The notes under the pieces are model-generated. The model ran no database searches. It was not told the DNA's origin and saw nothing but the letters and a program-made list of their open reading frames with translations. Made by a program: the position numbers and the translations under genes. From positions 1,433,501 through 1,497,500 of the forward strand of contig JAVTVX010000019.1 in the NCBI GenBank assembly GCA_033439265.1: 64,000 nt of DNA, in the 5' to 3' direction. Below are positions 18,624 to 33,083 of the stretch, piece by piece (positions within the stretch are counted from its first letter, which is position 1; each line of letters starts with the position of its first letter). This DNA is from Dillenia suffruticosa. Lineage: Eukaryota; Streptophyta; Magnoliopsida; Dilleniales; Dilleniaceae.

Positions 18624-21600
18624 AATACATTGCTGTTTAGTGACTCTCTCTCTCGAATTTACAGACGTTTGATGCGTACGTGGTTGGAAAAGAGAATGCG
18701 CCAGGAATCGTAGTGGTTCAAGAGTGGTGGGGAGTGGACTACGAAATTAAGAATCATGCTTTGAGGATTTCCCAATTGGAGCCTGGCTTCAAAGCCCTAA
18801 TACCCGAGTTAGTATTATTACGTCCTTGTGTTTCTCTTTCTTGTTTCGTAATGCTATTGAGGATTTGAATTTGAATTGTGTGGCCTGGCAGTTTGTATAG
18901 GGGAAAGGTTGGACTGGATGTGGCTGAAGCACAGCATTTGATGGATAATCTCGATTGGCAGGGCGCGGTGAAGGATATTCGCGCTTCTGTTAATTGGTTG
19001 AAAGCTAATGGTTCTCAAAAGGTTTGCATGGAATTACTTTCTGATTTCTCATACAAAAAACCCCTCTAAAAACATGGAATTACTTATGTTAATTGGTTGA
19101 AATGAATTGAATCGTGGAGTTTATTTGCAAATGAAATCGTGTTGGTGGAACTAAAAGTTAAAATGCGAAATTCAATTGAATTTCTTTGCTTGAAACAACC
19201 AAAAGTAAATGAATTCCAAGTAAAAAGTTCCCTCCTAGGAAAATATAGTAATTAGAAAATAATTTTAGGCAAATATACAAACCCTTGTGGAGCTCGTTTG
19301 CAAATTCCATCCTTTTCTGATGATTTGAAAATCCATACATTTTATGGTATTAGAAATAAACTCCGCATTTTTTTTTTTTTTTTTTTTGGTTCCAAGCAAC
19401 AAAACCTGGAATCGAAATGAACTTCATAGTTTTTATGTAGTTCATTTGATGTTTTATAGTATTTTGATGTGAAACATTTTTGTGTTGCTGTGCACCTCTG
19501 TTCATAAATGAGACAGTTCAAATAGGTTTTTGTTAGTCCTATGTTGCACCACCACAACAAAAATGACAGTGTACAAATATGGTTCGTGGAAACGGGATGA
19601 TACAACACCTTCCAAGTTATAATATTCCAACATTTTCTAACTTTTTCATGTTGCCATGTTTGTGTTGTATCGTGTCCAGTGCCTCATATATGCGCTTCAT
19701 TGTTGGCCTTTGTTGGTGAGTGCAGGTATAGACATGAATGATGATCCAACAATTCGTACACTTAGATATATATGACCTACATAGGATGGATGTTTATGAA
19801 CTGTTAGGATTCTTGGTTGGGCTGTTGAACATTTTTTCATGCTTTGTTGATTCATTTAGGTCTATTTCTAGCAGAGTCTTTTTTTTTTTTTTTTTTGAGT
19901 TCAGAGCCTTGTGTTGGGTTCACATGTCAATGACTGATGTTCATTGCAACAGGTTGGCGTTACAGGATATTGTATGGGAGGTGCTCTAGCTATTGCAAGC
20001 TCTGTCTTGATCCCAGAGGTAGATGCTGTTGTTGCATTTTATGGAGTTCCTTCATCAGAGCTTGCTGATCCAACCAACGCTAAGGCACCTGTGCAGGCCC
20101 ACTTTGGGGAGCTTGATAACTTTGTTGGTTTTTCAGATGTCATGGTATGTATTTAATTGTTGGTATTTTTTATTCTTTTTCACTTTTTTGCTTTTTTTGA
20201 CCTGCATTAAAACCAAGAGTGGCTGATGGATACGTCTTTTGGCTCCATACCATTTATATTGTTTTTTGCAGGGATGAACTTAAAGGTGTGATCCATGTAA
20301 CTAAATGAATTGTTATCCACTGAATGTTCTTTTCCTCTTAACTATTGAGTTTATCTTTTCTTCTTTGTTGGAGCCAGTTTGATTGGCTAGGATGATGGTA
20401 ATATATCTTGGCTAACGTCTACATATAAACTTGTGAGTCTTGAATATGTTTGCAACTTGTGCTGACATTACATGCAAATCATGATGAGGGTTGACTAGTA
20501 ACAGTATTTAGGTGTACAGGAGCAACCAGGGTTATTACATGGATAATACAACATTACTTACAGACAAGATAAATAGATTAGTTTTATTGAGTTGGCATTA
20601 CATGAAATACAGTCCCTCTATCAGTTGCATGTCTCGTGGGTTTAATGTGACTGGACACTATGTGTTAGGAAGATTGATAGAGAAAAGGGGGTGAGATGGT
20701 AATCTGAAGAAATTGGAAGTTCAGTAGCTTCCTTTCATTGGAAATATGACCAAAAAATTACAGCCGAGAAGGAAGAAAGAAACACACAGTCTGCTGTGGA
20801 ATAGCAAGACTGCCCATGACTCGTAAGCTAGAAAATAATTCCCGCCCTTCCTTCTTTCATTCACTCTTATTTATAGCTTACTTTTCCCTCCCATATTCTC
20901 TCCTAACTGCTCAAGAATCTCATATTCTCTTCCATATTCTCTCCTAACAACAAACTATTATCCTTTCATTCCATGCCTTCTGCGCTGATATACCTTCAGT
21001 CTTCTAGGTTCCGCCAGCTCATCTGCTTGTTCAGCAGCTACCTCATCTGCCAAGTGTTCCATTGATGCCACTTCATTACCCAGCTGGACATCTACAGATC
21101 CTCTCGTAACACTATGAGACTGTACATTTTGTACAAACCCAACCCAGTTAACATGTTGACTCATTATTGACAAGTATCAACATGTGCACACTTCTCTTTA
21201 GCAAAATTGTACAATCTGATCATGTCATATTTATACATAATTCCTGAATTTCAAAGGTGACCATAAACAAAACTTCTCCAAGTAAACTAGATGAATGAAT
21301 AAGATAACCAACCAGTAAAACCCCCAAAGGTATCATCCACAAAAACTAAAACATCTACACCACAAGTCTTAATATCATTTCAGCAATCTGCATGGTTACA
21401 ATAAAAACAACAAAATTATTTTGTGTTCATAATTATGCTGAAATGGTTTGGTAAACTGAAACCTATTTATTATGTATAGTGTACTATATTTCTATGCCTA
21501 GCCCTAGTGAATTGTGGTTCAAAAAGTAAATAGGAAAAACTTGCCAATTGCTATTCAGTCCTTCGATACCTTACCCTCTGATTTATGCGTTGTCCACTTT

Positions 21601-22536
21601 GGCTGATTCTGGATCAATGCAGCTTCAGTTTCAACTTTATCATAGTTTGATATCATTCTTAGTTCCATTATGTATTGTTTGATGTTCCCCATTGCTCCAA
21701 ATATTACAAAATGATGATTGAAATGTCATCAATGCTACTGCTTCATTGCAATAAATTTTGAGAAAGGCATGGAGCAAAATAAATATAGTGTTATTTCTTT
21801 AAATGATATACTCGAGACAACAGATGGAGAGGTTTTACCTTGGTAGTCCTGTCCTCCCATGTGCTAATAATAGGACGATCATAGTCAATGTTATCTATTT
21901 AGGAGGCTACACAAAGCACATGGACATGTATCTTTCGCATAAATATAGACTGAACAACATGTTGGAGATTGCATTTAGAATTTTGCTTTCTATTTATGTG
22001 ATCTGTCTTTTGGGATATGAAATAGGTTTTCATGAAATTGTGGGTTGTAAACACAACTGGATTACCGGACTTGATAAGTCTCATCTTGAATCATATTGAT
22101 AGTATTATCAGTCTTCTTACTCTGTTTCAGAATTTACAAAATATGCAAAAGTTATTGTGCATTTATGCCTGATTCTCTGTGTGCATGGGAGAATCCTTTG
22201 TGCTGCTACCTTGTGCTTGTAAAAAATATACATGTATAAATCCATATTAAGTCGGAACTTTTTTATGTGCATCAGTTTTGAAACCTCAATGTGCAATTGT
22301 TTTTACATTTTATTGATACTTGTAAGGCTGCCAAAGCTCTCGAGGAAAAGCTTAAAGCTTCGGGAATTCCATATGGGGTGCACATCTATCCTGGCAATGC
22401 CCATGCATTTATGAACAGATCTGCAGAGGGTGTGGCAAGGAGGAAGAGCATGGGAATGCCTGATGAAGATGATGCTGCAGTTGAGCTGGCATGGTCTCGC
22501 TTCCGCTCTTGGATGAGTCGCTTCTTAGCTTCATAA
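18408..22536 (+). CDS. Dienelactone hydrolase family protein (carboxymethylenebutenolidase homologue)
   Basis: Five exons with GT-AG introns: 18408-18575, 18665-18807, 18892-19021, 19953-20144, 22327-22536; 280 aa. The alpha/beta-hydrolase fold family hydrolyses lactone or ester bonds. The plant substrate is not established. The triad is visible: Cys154 in GYCMGG, Asp202 in GELDNF, His237 in GNAHAF, with Glu76 in QEWWG as in bacterial dienelactone hydrolases. Residues 1-39 are rich in Ser, Arg and Thr with no acids, like an organelle transit peptide. A second in-frame Met at 18525 (MASDS) would give the usual 241-aa cytosolic form. Introns 1 and 2 are under 90 bp. Intron 4 (20145-22326) holds a solo LTR. 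A decayed fragment of the gene lies at 14468. Fold and family are certain; the exact start is less so. Confidence 0.92.
18582..18621. repeat. CT microsatellite in hydrolase intron 1
   Basis: About 20 CT units fill nearly half of the 89-bp intron 1 (18576-18664). Length change here could affect splicing because the tract provides the pyrimidine-rich stretch upstream of the acceptor. Confidence 0.9.
20578..21212 (+). repeat. Intron 4 segment duplicated at 14532-14711
   Basis: Bases 20578-20657 and 21112-21212 match 14532-14711 almost continuously. The intervening 20658-21111 is the solo LTR plus one target duplication copy. Matching phrases include GTTTTATTGAGTTGGCAT, GCATGTC-TGTGGGTTTAA-GTG and GTGCACACTTCTCTTTAGC. 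Confidence 0.85.
20663..21111 (+). mobile_element. Solo LTR in hydrolase intron 4
   Basis: 449 bp starting TGTTAGGAAG and ending CTCTCGTAACA, flanked by the perfect 5-bp direct repeat CTATG (20658-20662 and 21112-21116). No internal retroelement region is present, so it is the product of LTR-LTR recombination. The paralogous copy at 14468-14711 reads straight through this point (CCATGAGAC), giving an independent empty-site proof. Copia or Gypsy origin cannot be told. Orientation is assumed. Confidence 0.88.
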
Positions 22537-24849
22537 AATTATGCTTCATTATCTACCGCTGTCTTTGTGCATTTTGCTTTCTACCTCATATAATGGTCTG
22601 GTGTGTCATAACTAAAGACACTGAACCCTGTTGTAGCCTACTTCAGTAAAAGCCCTTTCTGCCCGTTGAGGGATGCCTGCTACCTAGTGTGAATACCATG
22701 CATGAAATGAAGTTGTTTTCAGTCTAATATCTATTGCCTTTTGTTGGGTGTTGTTATGTATGTGACGAGTTTAATTAATTTTGATGAATGTTTAAACGGT
22801 CTCTCATCTTTAAGTAGAATTATCAGGTCCATTTTGGGTCCCCTCATCTACCTTGGATTACTGTCAACACATAAAAGCACTCACACACAGCATTCGGACA
22901 TTTCATCTTCCTGGTTGACATTTGTGAGGGTGGCCTTCTACTGGGCATTGTTAATGGGAACACCATCTTTTGGATGGGAAATCAGTAGAAGTCTTTAATT
23001 TAGGCAACAACGTTGAAAAATTTTAGGACATAAACAGGATGTCTTTTGTCCTTTCAATGCATCCAGAAACATGCCATGCTTAGGAATGTTGTTGTCTGAA
23101 CATAATCGAAATGTCCGGATAAAATGAACTGTTTTACCTTTGTAGAATTATTGACTAACTTGCCTAATTTGGATAGATACAGGCTTTAGCATATCTGAAA
23201 CCTTGTCCTTACACACAAAAGTTCTTTCTGATGGCGGCAACTAGCTGTATATTTTAGGTACACTTGCTTGGAATATTCTGATTAAATATTGTAAGTATAT
23301 TTACTTGGTTGTTTTGTTGTTTCTCTTTTTTCTAAATGTAGGTCCAATGTGGTGTTTGTCTTGTCTCAGTAGTCTCTGTGTCTTAAGTCATTCGAAAGGC
23401 ACTCTTTTTAGTGAACATGATTTTAATTTATTTTATTTTTCTTTGACAATGTTAAGATTGAGATCAATATATGTAAACAATGGACACCTCTTGCAGGAAA
23501 TGCACAATGATAAATTGTTTGATACTAGACTACTGGTCTTTGTGTAGGGCCTTTCCATTTTCTGGGGCCAAGGAAAAGTACAGAAACTTCAAGTGTGATT
23601 ACTTGGATCTGAATTATGTGATTTAAATTTCATAAAAAAGAGAGTGGGGAAAATAACACAATTTGTGCACTCACTCACTCTCTCTCTCTCTCGATTGTCT
23701 CTCTCTCGATTGTCCAACATCCCATCTTCCAGTTGTGGGATGTGACCCTGGGGTACAATGAAATTGTGGCACTTTGCTTGACAAATCTGATAAACTGCTT
23801 ATGCGACTCATCTTAGAGGTGCATTATATTCAAAGATTCTTTGTCATACTTTCCTATTATTTCACTCTTGAGATGGTGCTATGTAATTTTTCATCAATTT
23901 AGTCCTTTTATGCATTTTTCATGGTGTTAGTTAACCACTACCTAGTCATTCTCTTGGGCTTTTAACTTTTTGAAAGCAATTGAGGATTTTAGGACATGAT
24001 TAACCATATGAAACTCAAGAGTTGCTATTTGGGGGAGAAAGAACTTGGAATGGTAGTTATGTGTTGCAAGATTCAATTACGTTTTGCATTTGTTCAAGTC
24101 TTTAACCCCAGTGTGTTTTTTTATTGAAAAGTAGATAGAACTTTAGGTGCCCAATCATGCTTCTTTTTTAGACTGTTAGAATGGAGCTGGTCATGAGATG
24201 CAGATGCTGGGCAATGACAACATCAAGTTATATGAGAAAATCTCGACCTTTTAGCCTTGTCTTTCCAAAGAAGGGCGCACACATGCGTGAGAGATACTAG
24301 CAAGTTTCATTTCAAGTGCACTGAGAAGTCCTTTAAAATGGAAGAACATCGTCTGGTTGCAGCAGCTAAGATTGGAAATCAAAAGGGGGGAGTGGGGGTG
24401 AGTCCTAGTTCTAGGTAAAAGGCAAGAAATGTGAACCATGAGAAAATGACCTTTTTTTCTTCTTGTCTAGGTTTCAATTTGCAACTTCAACCTTCTAGGT
24501 GACACTCCTTTTGAACATCCTTCTTGTGGTTTACAAAACCTTGTCATCATTTGGTATTTTTTTTATGGTACGAAGAATGATATTAGAAGGGTCGGGGATA
24601 CAAAGATTGAAAATACAGAATATAATATGATACGATTTATCTGATATTTCTCTTGTTTTTCACTATGGTGTTTTTAATATTCGCTCCTTTTAGTCATTTA
24701 ACATTATTCTATTATAAGAAAAAGAAAATTCTTAACTTAGTTTAGTCTTCAGTAAGGATAAACATTTCTCTCTCAACAAGTAGGTTCGTAATTGTAACAA
24801 GGAGAAGGTTCAAATTAAATTTGTGAACATGTGGTTGCTAATATCAATC
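22537..24849. other. Intergenic DNA downstream of hydrolase gene
   Basis: Holds the 3' untranslated region (probably to about 22700) and then no supportable gene. Open frames such as 22741-22998 lack family resemblance or splice context. A short interrupted CT tract lies at 23675-23710. Confidence 0.5.
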
Positions 24850-25015
24850 AAACTCTTTTTAATTGAATGATTGGATATTTTAGCTTCTTAATCAGAAGTC
24901 TCGAATTTAAAGTCTGAAAATGACGAAATAGGATTTAGGAGAGTCAATCTCTAAAATAGTCGTATTCGAATAAAATTAATCAGATAAAATTTAAATATCG
25001 GTGGTGAAAAAAAAT
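24850..25015 (+). repeat. SINE-like interspersed repeat, copy 1
   Basis: Shares a word order with 27238-27412: TTGAATGATTGGATATTTTAG, TCTCGAATTTAAAG (B-box-like), ATGACGAAATAGGATTTA, GAGAGTCAATC, a TTCGAATAAAATTAATC phrase, and a final GGTGGTGAAAAAAAA tail. The A-rich tail and internal tRNA-like boxes suggest a SINE family. Confidence 0.5.
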
Positions 25016-25042
25016 AGCACATATATGATGAAATCCATCGCT

Positions 25043-27237
<2,195 letters not shown>

Positions 27238-27412
27238 ATCTAACTCTTTTGAATTGAATAGTCAAACACTCTATTCCTTTACGTCTCAAATTCGAGCCTT
27301 ACGAATGACGAAAAAGAATTTAAAAAAACCAACCCCTAAAATGTCCCTCAGAGTGTTCGAACTGGATTAGTTGAGTAAAACCCGAATGCTGATGATGAAA
27401 AAAAAAAAGAAA
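27238..27412 (+). repeat. SINE-like interspersed repeat, copy 2
   Basis: Same order of words as copy 1: AATTGAATAGTCAAACACTC, TCTCAAATTCGAGCC, ATGACGAAAAAGAATTT, CCCCTAAAATG, and an ATGCTGATGATGAAAAAA tail. No coding capacity. Confidence 0.5.
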
Positions 27413-27864
27413 TTGATCAACTTAAGACATGTTTAGTCACGTATTACAAACGCAACTTGAATACGAAAGCCTAGGACATGTTTAGAGTGGCAAAGGCAAG
27501 ATAGACTTTATATAGAAAGAGAGAGAGAGCGAGAGAGAGGTATCAACCATAGATTAGAATAAATAGATTAATTATAAAAATATTAATGTTTTTGTTGCAG
27601 AGAAACTTCTATTTACATCTGTCTAAGCTAGCTAGACCGGCAAGGAGTCATGGGAAAAGGAGTCAATCCCCTCCTAATATATTCAATTTTTTCTTCTTCT
27701 TTACCCTCCAAAGCCAACTTTGGGTTGCATTTTTCTTACGCAAACTGAGCACAAACGCAGCTTGTTTTCATTTGCTTATCTTTCCGCGGCTAATGGAGAG
27801 TTGATTCCCTTCAAACTATGGCAAACATACGCGTAGTGACGCGTGAGTTATTGCACAAATTTTG

Positions 27865-27882
27865 TAGAGAGAGAAAGAGAGG

Positions 27883-27929
<47 letters not shown>

Positions 27930-28105
27930 TTTTCTCTAGTCTTTTGTTATTCATCTGAATTAAATAACCACGAGTTTAATAAACTACTAACATAGTACAT
28001 TCTGATCTATTAATTATCTCTAATCAATTTTAAAATAACATCAGGGCCGAAAAATAGTATTTCCCATTTTCTATATTAGTTTTAGAAAATAGTACTTGAA
28101 ATCTT
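27865..28105 (+). repeat. Dispersed repeat copy 2 (MITE-free)
   Basis: A GA tract (27865-27927) followed by TTTTTCTCTAGTCTTTTGTT, TTATTCAT, AATAAACTACTAACATAGTAC, ATTCTGATCTATTAATTA and AAATAGTACTTGAAAT. This is colinear with 13725-14452 except for the 401-bp hAT MITE. CATAGTAC at 27991-27998 is the empty target site, 6 of 8 bases identical to CATGGCAC. Confidence 0.65.
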
Positions 28106-28460
28106 CAACTAGAGTTAATCTCAAGAATTTGAGAATTATCCTGTTCTCATGCATGCAAAAGTATATGAATGAAAAATTGAGATGCTAGCATTTGCTATGA
28201 TCTGTAAAATAAACCTTTTAAGTGAAGTGTAAATCTAGTTCTAATATTTCAACCCTCTTCTTGAACAAGGGTTGGAGTTATTAATAAAAATAGGAAAAAC
28301 TATTAGAAGTAGAGAGAGATTTCATGTGGGTGAGGCCAACTTGGTCTAAGTAAGCATACCAACTTGTTTAAAATAAAATGTATTGAGTTGTTAACTTGTG
28401 ATTTGAGAAAATTTTCCAAGATTACATCATTTTGTTGAATATCCATGCCTTTGGAGCACA

Positions 28461-28803
28461 TTTTCTTGTTAATTAAGCCAAAATAAATGGATAACATTTC
28501 TTCTTTGATTTTTCTTTAATACTTTTATCGTTTCATCTCTGTTTCAAGCTGAGGTCGCAAAATTAAAGACATCTGTCTCATATTTTTTTAATTTTCTCTA
28601 ACATCGTTGAAAATGGTATCCATACCTTTTTTTTTTTTAAATAGCAATGAAAAACATTTTATTAAATATGATATTTTCTTGTTAATTAAGACATAAAACT
28701 AATGGATAACATTTCTTCTTTGATTTTTCTTTAGTACTTTTATCGTTTCATCTCTGTTTCAAGCTGAGGTCACAAAATTGAAGACGTCTGTCTCACAATT
28801 TTT
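28461..28803 (+). repeat. Direct repeat, about 130 bp, period 213
   Basis: 28461-28590 and 28674-28803 are near-identical, both containing TTTTCTTGTTAATTAAG, GGATAACATTTCTTCTTTG and GTTTCATCTCTGTTTCAAGC. It is a local duplication in intergenic DNA with no coding capacity. Confidence 0.9.
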
Positions 28804-30357
28804 TATCCAAAAAATGGTATTAATGCATAATTTTTTTTTTTTTTTACCTAAATAAGAAATTGAATGGCAACCACAACATCATTCTTAATCTCTTTGTTAC
28901 TAACTATCTTTAAAGACCCTTTCCCCAAATCTCTTAATCCTAATGAATGTTTTCTAATTCCCTCTCTTACATTTCATTGTATTTTATCTAACCATATCAG
29001 AGACGAAATCATCCGTTTACTGCCATTGCTTGCTGGCTTTCTAGATCTTCCCCTCCAAATCTCCTAATCTAATTTATATTCAATAGTTTATGTATAATAC
29101 ACATATGATGAGGGACAAGTTTGAAGTTAGCTTGACAACGTATGACGGGGTTTTTTCTATTTTTCATATGTTGGTACAAGATAAACCTAAGATCTACATC
29201 AAAAAATGTAAACAAATTTTAGAGTTATTGTTTTTTTAATGCACGCCCTTTTGTTTAATATTCTAGTTGGGAGTGATTAATTTGGTATCATAGACTTTGA
29301 AACTTAGAAGAATCCATTTGAACTTTGACAGAGTTTCATACATTATTGGTGTCCTTTAAATTAGAAAATTGATTCGTTGAAAATGATTCTCTAACTTGAA
29401 TACTAGGCAATCATGTTTGGTAACCTCATGAAAAAATTTTAATATAAAAGTAAATATTTGAATAAAAATCTTTTTTTTTTTGGGCAAAAGGATGCTATCC
29501 GGTCTGGATGTTTTTTTTTTCTTTTTGAATACATGGACCTTCCGGTATCCGGAACTTTACCCCGACTAATCCAGAATTAATCTGACTGTCGGGTTTCATT
29601 TGATGGGAGATCTCCCAATATTGTTTTTTCGGTATCCAATGGAAGTTGAACTCCCGACCTGATTAAGAGACGAAAATACCCTTCCCAACGTCAACAAGTG
29701 TCGGTGTAATTTGGTCTGGATATGATTATAAAAGTTTTCACCTTTGTAAAATTATTGAAAAGATTAATTTGATTTTAAACTTTTATTGATTAGATATCTT
29801 ATAACTCTATGTTTTGATACTAAGGGTAACATAGTATTATTCTAACATTACTGAAATATTAATATGTATGTGGGGAGGTAGTATTTTTTTTTATTATTCG
29901 ATATCGACTGATATCCAAAACTATATTTCGATAAATCTGATTTAAACACTCATCAAACTTAATTTATAGGATATCTCTTCTCAAATAATTTTTTTTTATT
30001 TCTAAGTTTGGAATATGCATAATATTATTTTCATCATGGAGGAGGGGTGTCACCAAACTTATTATTAAAGAAATTAATTTATGGGGGTTAGTAAGTTCAA
30101 GGGTGTACAGTCATTGCATTTAATCTTGATGGTCCAATTTGAATTTTAAAACTGCAAGATTTTCAACTCTATCGCTTAATTTAATACGTCGTAGAGTTGA
30201 CACACTATTGTGCACGATAGTCATCACGAATCTCAGTTTCTTTACCTAATCTCCGCTCTCTCTCTCTCTCTCTCTCTCTCCCTCTCTCCCCCCCCCCCCA
30301 TTCCCCTTTTCGCAATTTGTCTGAACAAAGTACATTGGGGTTGTAACATTAATTATA
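28804..30357. other. Intergenic DNA
   Basis: No gene recognised. A tRNA-like phrase GAAGTTGAACTCCCGACC near 29643 follows a CGGTATCC repeat region (29500-29640) and may be an old SINE in reverse. A short CT/C tract lies at 30253-30299. Confidence 0.4.
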
Positions 30358-30960
30358 CTATTTTTTTTTATGATCGATATTCGAATTTTATTCGATTAAT
30401 TCGATTAGAATAGAAATATATTCAAATTAAATCGATCCTGAATATCCCTGTTTGATTTTTTTTTACTCGACTCGAACTTAACTAGTAATAAATAATAGGA
30501 CTCGAAATCGACTCGACTGTATAACAAACTATTCGAACTTGACTCAAAAACTTGATTATTTTATAATATATTAATATTAATATTTTATTTTATTTTTTAT
30601 ATTATAATCATATATAAATATATATAATATATATTAATATATATAATCAAGTTACTCATCGACTTTTCGAATCTAATTTTTGAGTATAATTTAAACTCGA
30701 CACGATACATAATAAACTCAACTCAAATTCCACTTAAACTCGATCAAATTCGAGTCGAGTTAAGCCATTGACCGAGCAGCTCGTGAGTAGCTCGAACTCA
30801 ACTCGATCTATATAACAGGCTTAAATTCAAGTATTGTGAGGTTTATTTTAGAGATTGACTTTTTCAAATCATTTTTCGTCATTTTCAGAATTCAAAATCA
30901 AGATCTTTATTTAAAATATTAGAATTTCTGAATACTCAACCTAAATGAGTTTGGTATTAA
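30358..30960 (-). repeat. SINE-like repeat, copy 3, split by hAT MITE
   Basis: Minus-strand copy: the tail and TCGAATTTTATTCGATTAATTCG lie at 30358-30410, and TTTAGAGATTGACTTTTTC with TTTCGTCATTTTCAGAATTC at 30850-30895. In copy 1 these two parts are adjacent. The 420-bp insert between them is the CGAGTT-rich MITE. Confidence 0.5.
30411..30833 (-). mobile_element. hAT-type MITE, second copy, inverted
   Basis: Reverse complement is colinear with the MITE at 13951-14351: GATCGAGTTGAGTTCGAG, then the AT-rich centre with TATATATTTATATATGATTATAA, TATTATAAAATAATCAAG, and a CAGGGATATTCAGGATCG end. Termini are decayed and no clean 8-bp duplication is visible, so it is older or more mutated than copy 1. 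Confidence 0.7.
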
Positions 30961-31057
30961 ACTATGTACGGTCATGATGTAATGCGGTGCATTTTTTTAT
31001 ATTCAAAAACATATATATAAGTAAAAAATGAATATTTCCTTTGCAATGAATCAACAA

Positions 31058-31094
<37 letters not shown>

Positions 31095-32940
31095 TTTGAA
31101 GGAAAAAAATTGTAGGCATATTTTTTGTAAGAAAATAATGAAGTTTACTAGTCATAGAAAGAGGATTGTGGCCAGAAAAGCAGTTTGGGTAGATTATGCG
31201 TTTGGTGACTTGAAGGCACCTAATTTTAATTTGGTCACGTTTTAGTCCTATAATTAATTATTTATTTTACTAATGCACTTGCACAAAACAAAAAACCTTT
31301 CCAACTTTGGGGGTAACCCTTTATCTACGTTCAGCTTACTTTCCTCTCATCTAATGCCTCACCTAATTTTATTTAAATAAAAAAATATTTATTTTTTTAA
31401 TTAGTTATTTTTCAATAATTTCTTTTAAATGAGTAGATTTGAGTCATAAAAGTGACTTTATTTGATTAAGTGATTATTCGAAAAGATTACCCCGATGCTA
31501 TAGTATTATATAAATAACGTCTGATCGAGTCTAAAAAAGAATCATATGAATAATTATTAAAATCTCATCTATTTAATAGCATTATTACGATGAGTAATCT
31601 TTTTATCGTTAATTATATCTTAAATCAGATATTTTATAAAAATCGTTATACTAACATAAGAAGAATTGTTAGGCTAGTTGCCCTTCCCCCACTTGGTTTC
31701 CATATATACAATCCTTCCATAATGAAACCTTTGTAGATGGATATTATTTAATTATAGAATTCCAAGATAAAGCAAAAAGGACCAAACATACTTCCATGAA
31801 TAAGATTCCAATTCCAGTTGAGAAGGTTTCTTCAAATGGAGGAAGACCCTTCTCTCACCCGCTCTCCACCTTTATGGTTGGTTTATTTTCCCATCCCGTG
31901 ACTCACGACCCTTGCCATTGCCATGCAATTTGTGTGCATTGTTCAAATTGCTAAGATTGTTTGACTTGCATTCAAATATAGCGGCCCACCTAACCCATCT
32001 CCGCACCCAAAATTCTCATCCTTCTATTATGAATGATGACCCGACCAGTATGGACACTCGATCTAGGGAGAGGCCCTTGAGTGAACCCTTCATTAGAGAC
32101 CTTGGCTTAGGGGTTTTTGCATGTGCCTCTTTTCAAAAAGCCTAAGTTTTATGACTTATGCTGGTCCTCCTTACGTAACTCTTATGGAAAATTTCTTACA
32201 TTCGGTGCACATTTTCTAAAAGGTGGAAGGACTTTGATCGTTGTGGAAATTTTAATATCTTATCTACTTTTGTAAAAGTTAAAACATATATTACTGTTTT
32301 TAATAGTCAATTATAATAAAATTGATATTGACATTAGATCGGTGTTAATTTAATAATAACAATATTTATTAGCGTATTATTTACTTATTAAAAGATTCGT
32401 ATATCAATAGTAAAAATATCATTTTTGAATTGCGATTTACTTCTTTAGTTTTACAAAATAAATAAATTACCTGAACATAAGATACAAAAATCAAGTTCGA
32501 TATCTTTTCCCTTATGTTTACGTACCTTCTTTTCCTTCTTTTTACTCTTCTCGTCTAACCTGCGGATTCGTTATAATCCCATGAAATAAATTTGACATAT
32601 TTTCTTCCTCCGGAAAATCAAGTAGACCAAGGAGAAAAGTCATGTAAAATTGACATTTTCGCATGAATAAACTCAGAATTTCTCAAATTTTGATTTTCTA
32701 TAATATAATTTGCCAAACAATTATTAATGTAGTAAATCGAGTAATGAGAAATTTACGGACACAAAAGGATTGTGCATGCATTCTGCATGCACGTGTAAAA
32801 GGGTGTGCATACTGTGGACTGAATCAAGATATGAGTTCCAAAAATATGGCGAAAGAAAAAGTAAAAGGAAAAAGACCGGCGACTGTAAACTGTAGACAGA
32901 AAGAAGAGTGTTATTCCAGGTAAGCAGCACATCAGTCATC
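30961..32940. other. Intergenic DNA
   Basis: No gene recognised. Contains a GA tract (31061-31092) and possible short inverted ends of a MITE at about 31484-31610 (AAAAGATTAC facing GTAATCTTTTT). The stretch 31800-32150 is less AT-rich, with an open frame at 31912-32145, but shows no family signature. Confidence 0.4.
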
Positions 32941-33044
32941 CGACGTGGCAGCAAGATGGGTCACAGTCAAAACAAAATGCTATGAAAGGTTGGACCCCAC
33001 CAAGAGTATGGGCCCCATGTCCCCCAGAGAATTCGTTGACTTAA

Positions 33045-33083
<39 letters not shown>

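Noticed and set aside
22741-22998. 85-codon frame downstream of the hydrolase gene
   Set aside because: No family signature, no splice or start context; likely 3' flank.
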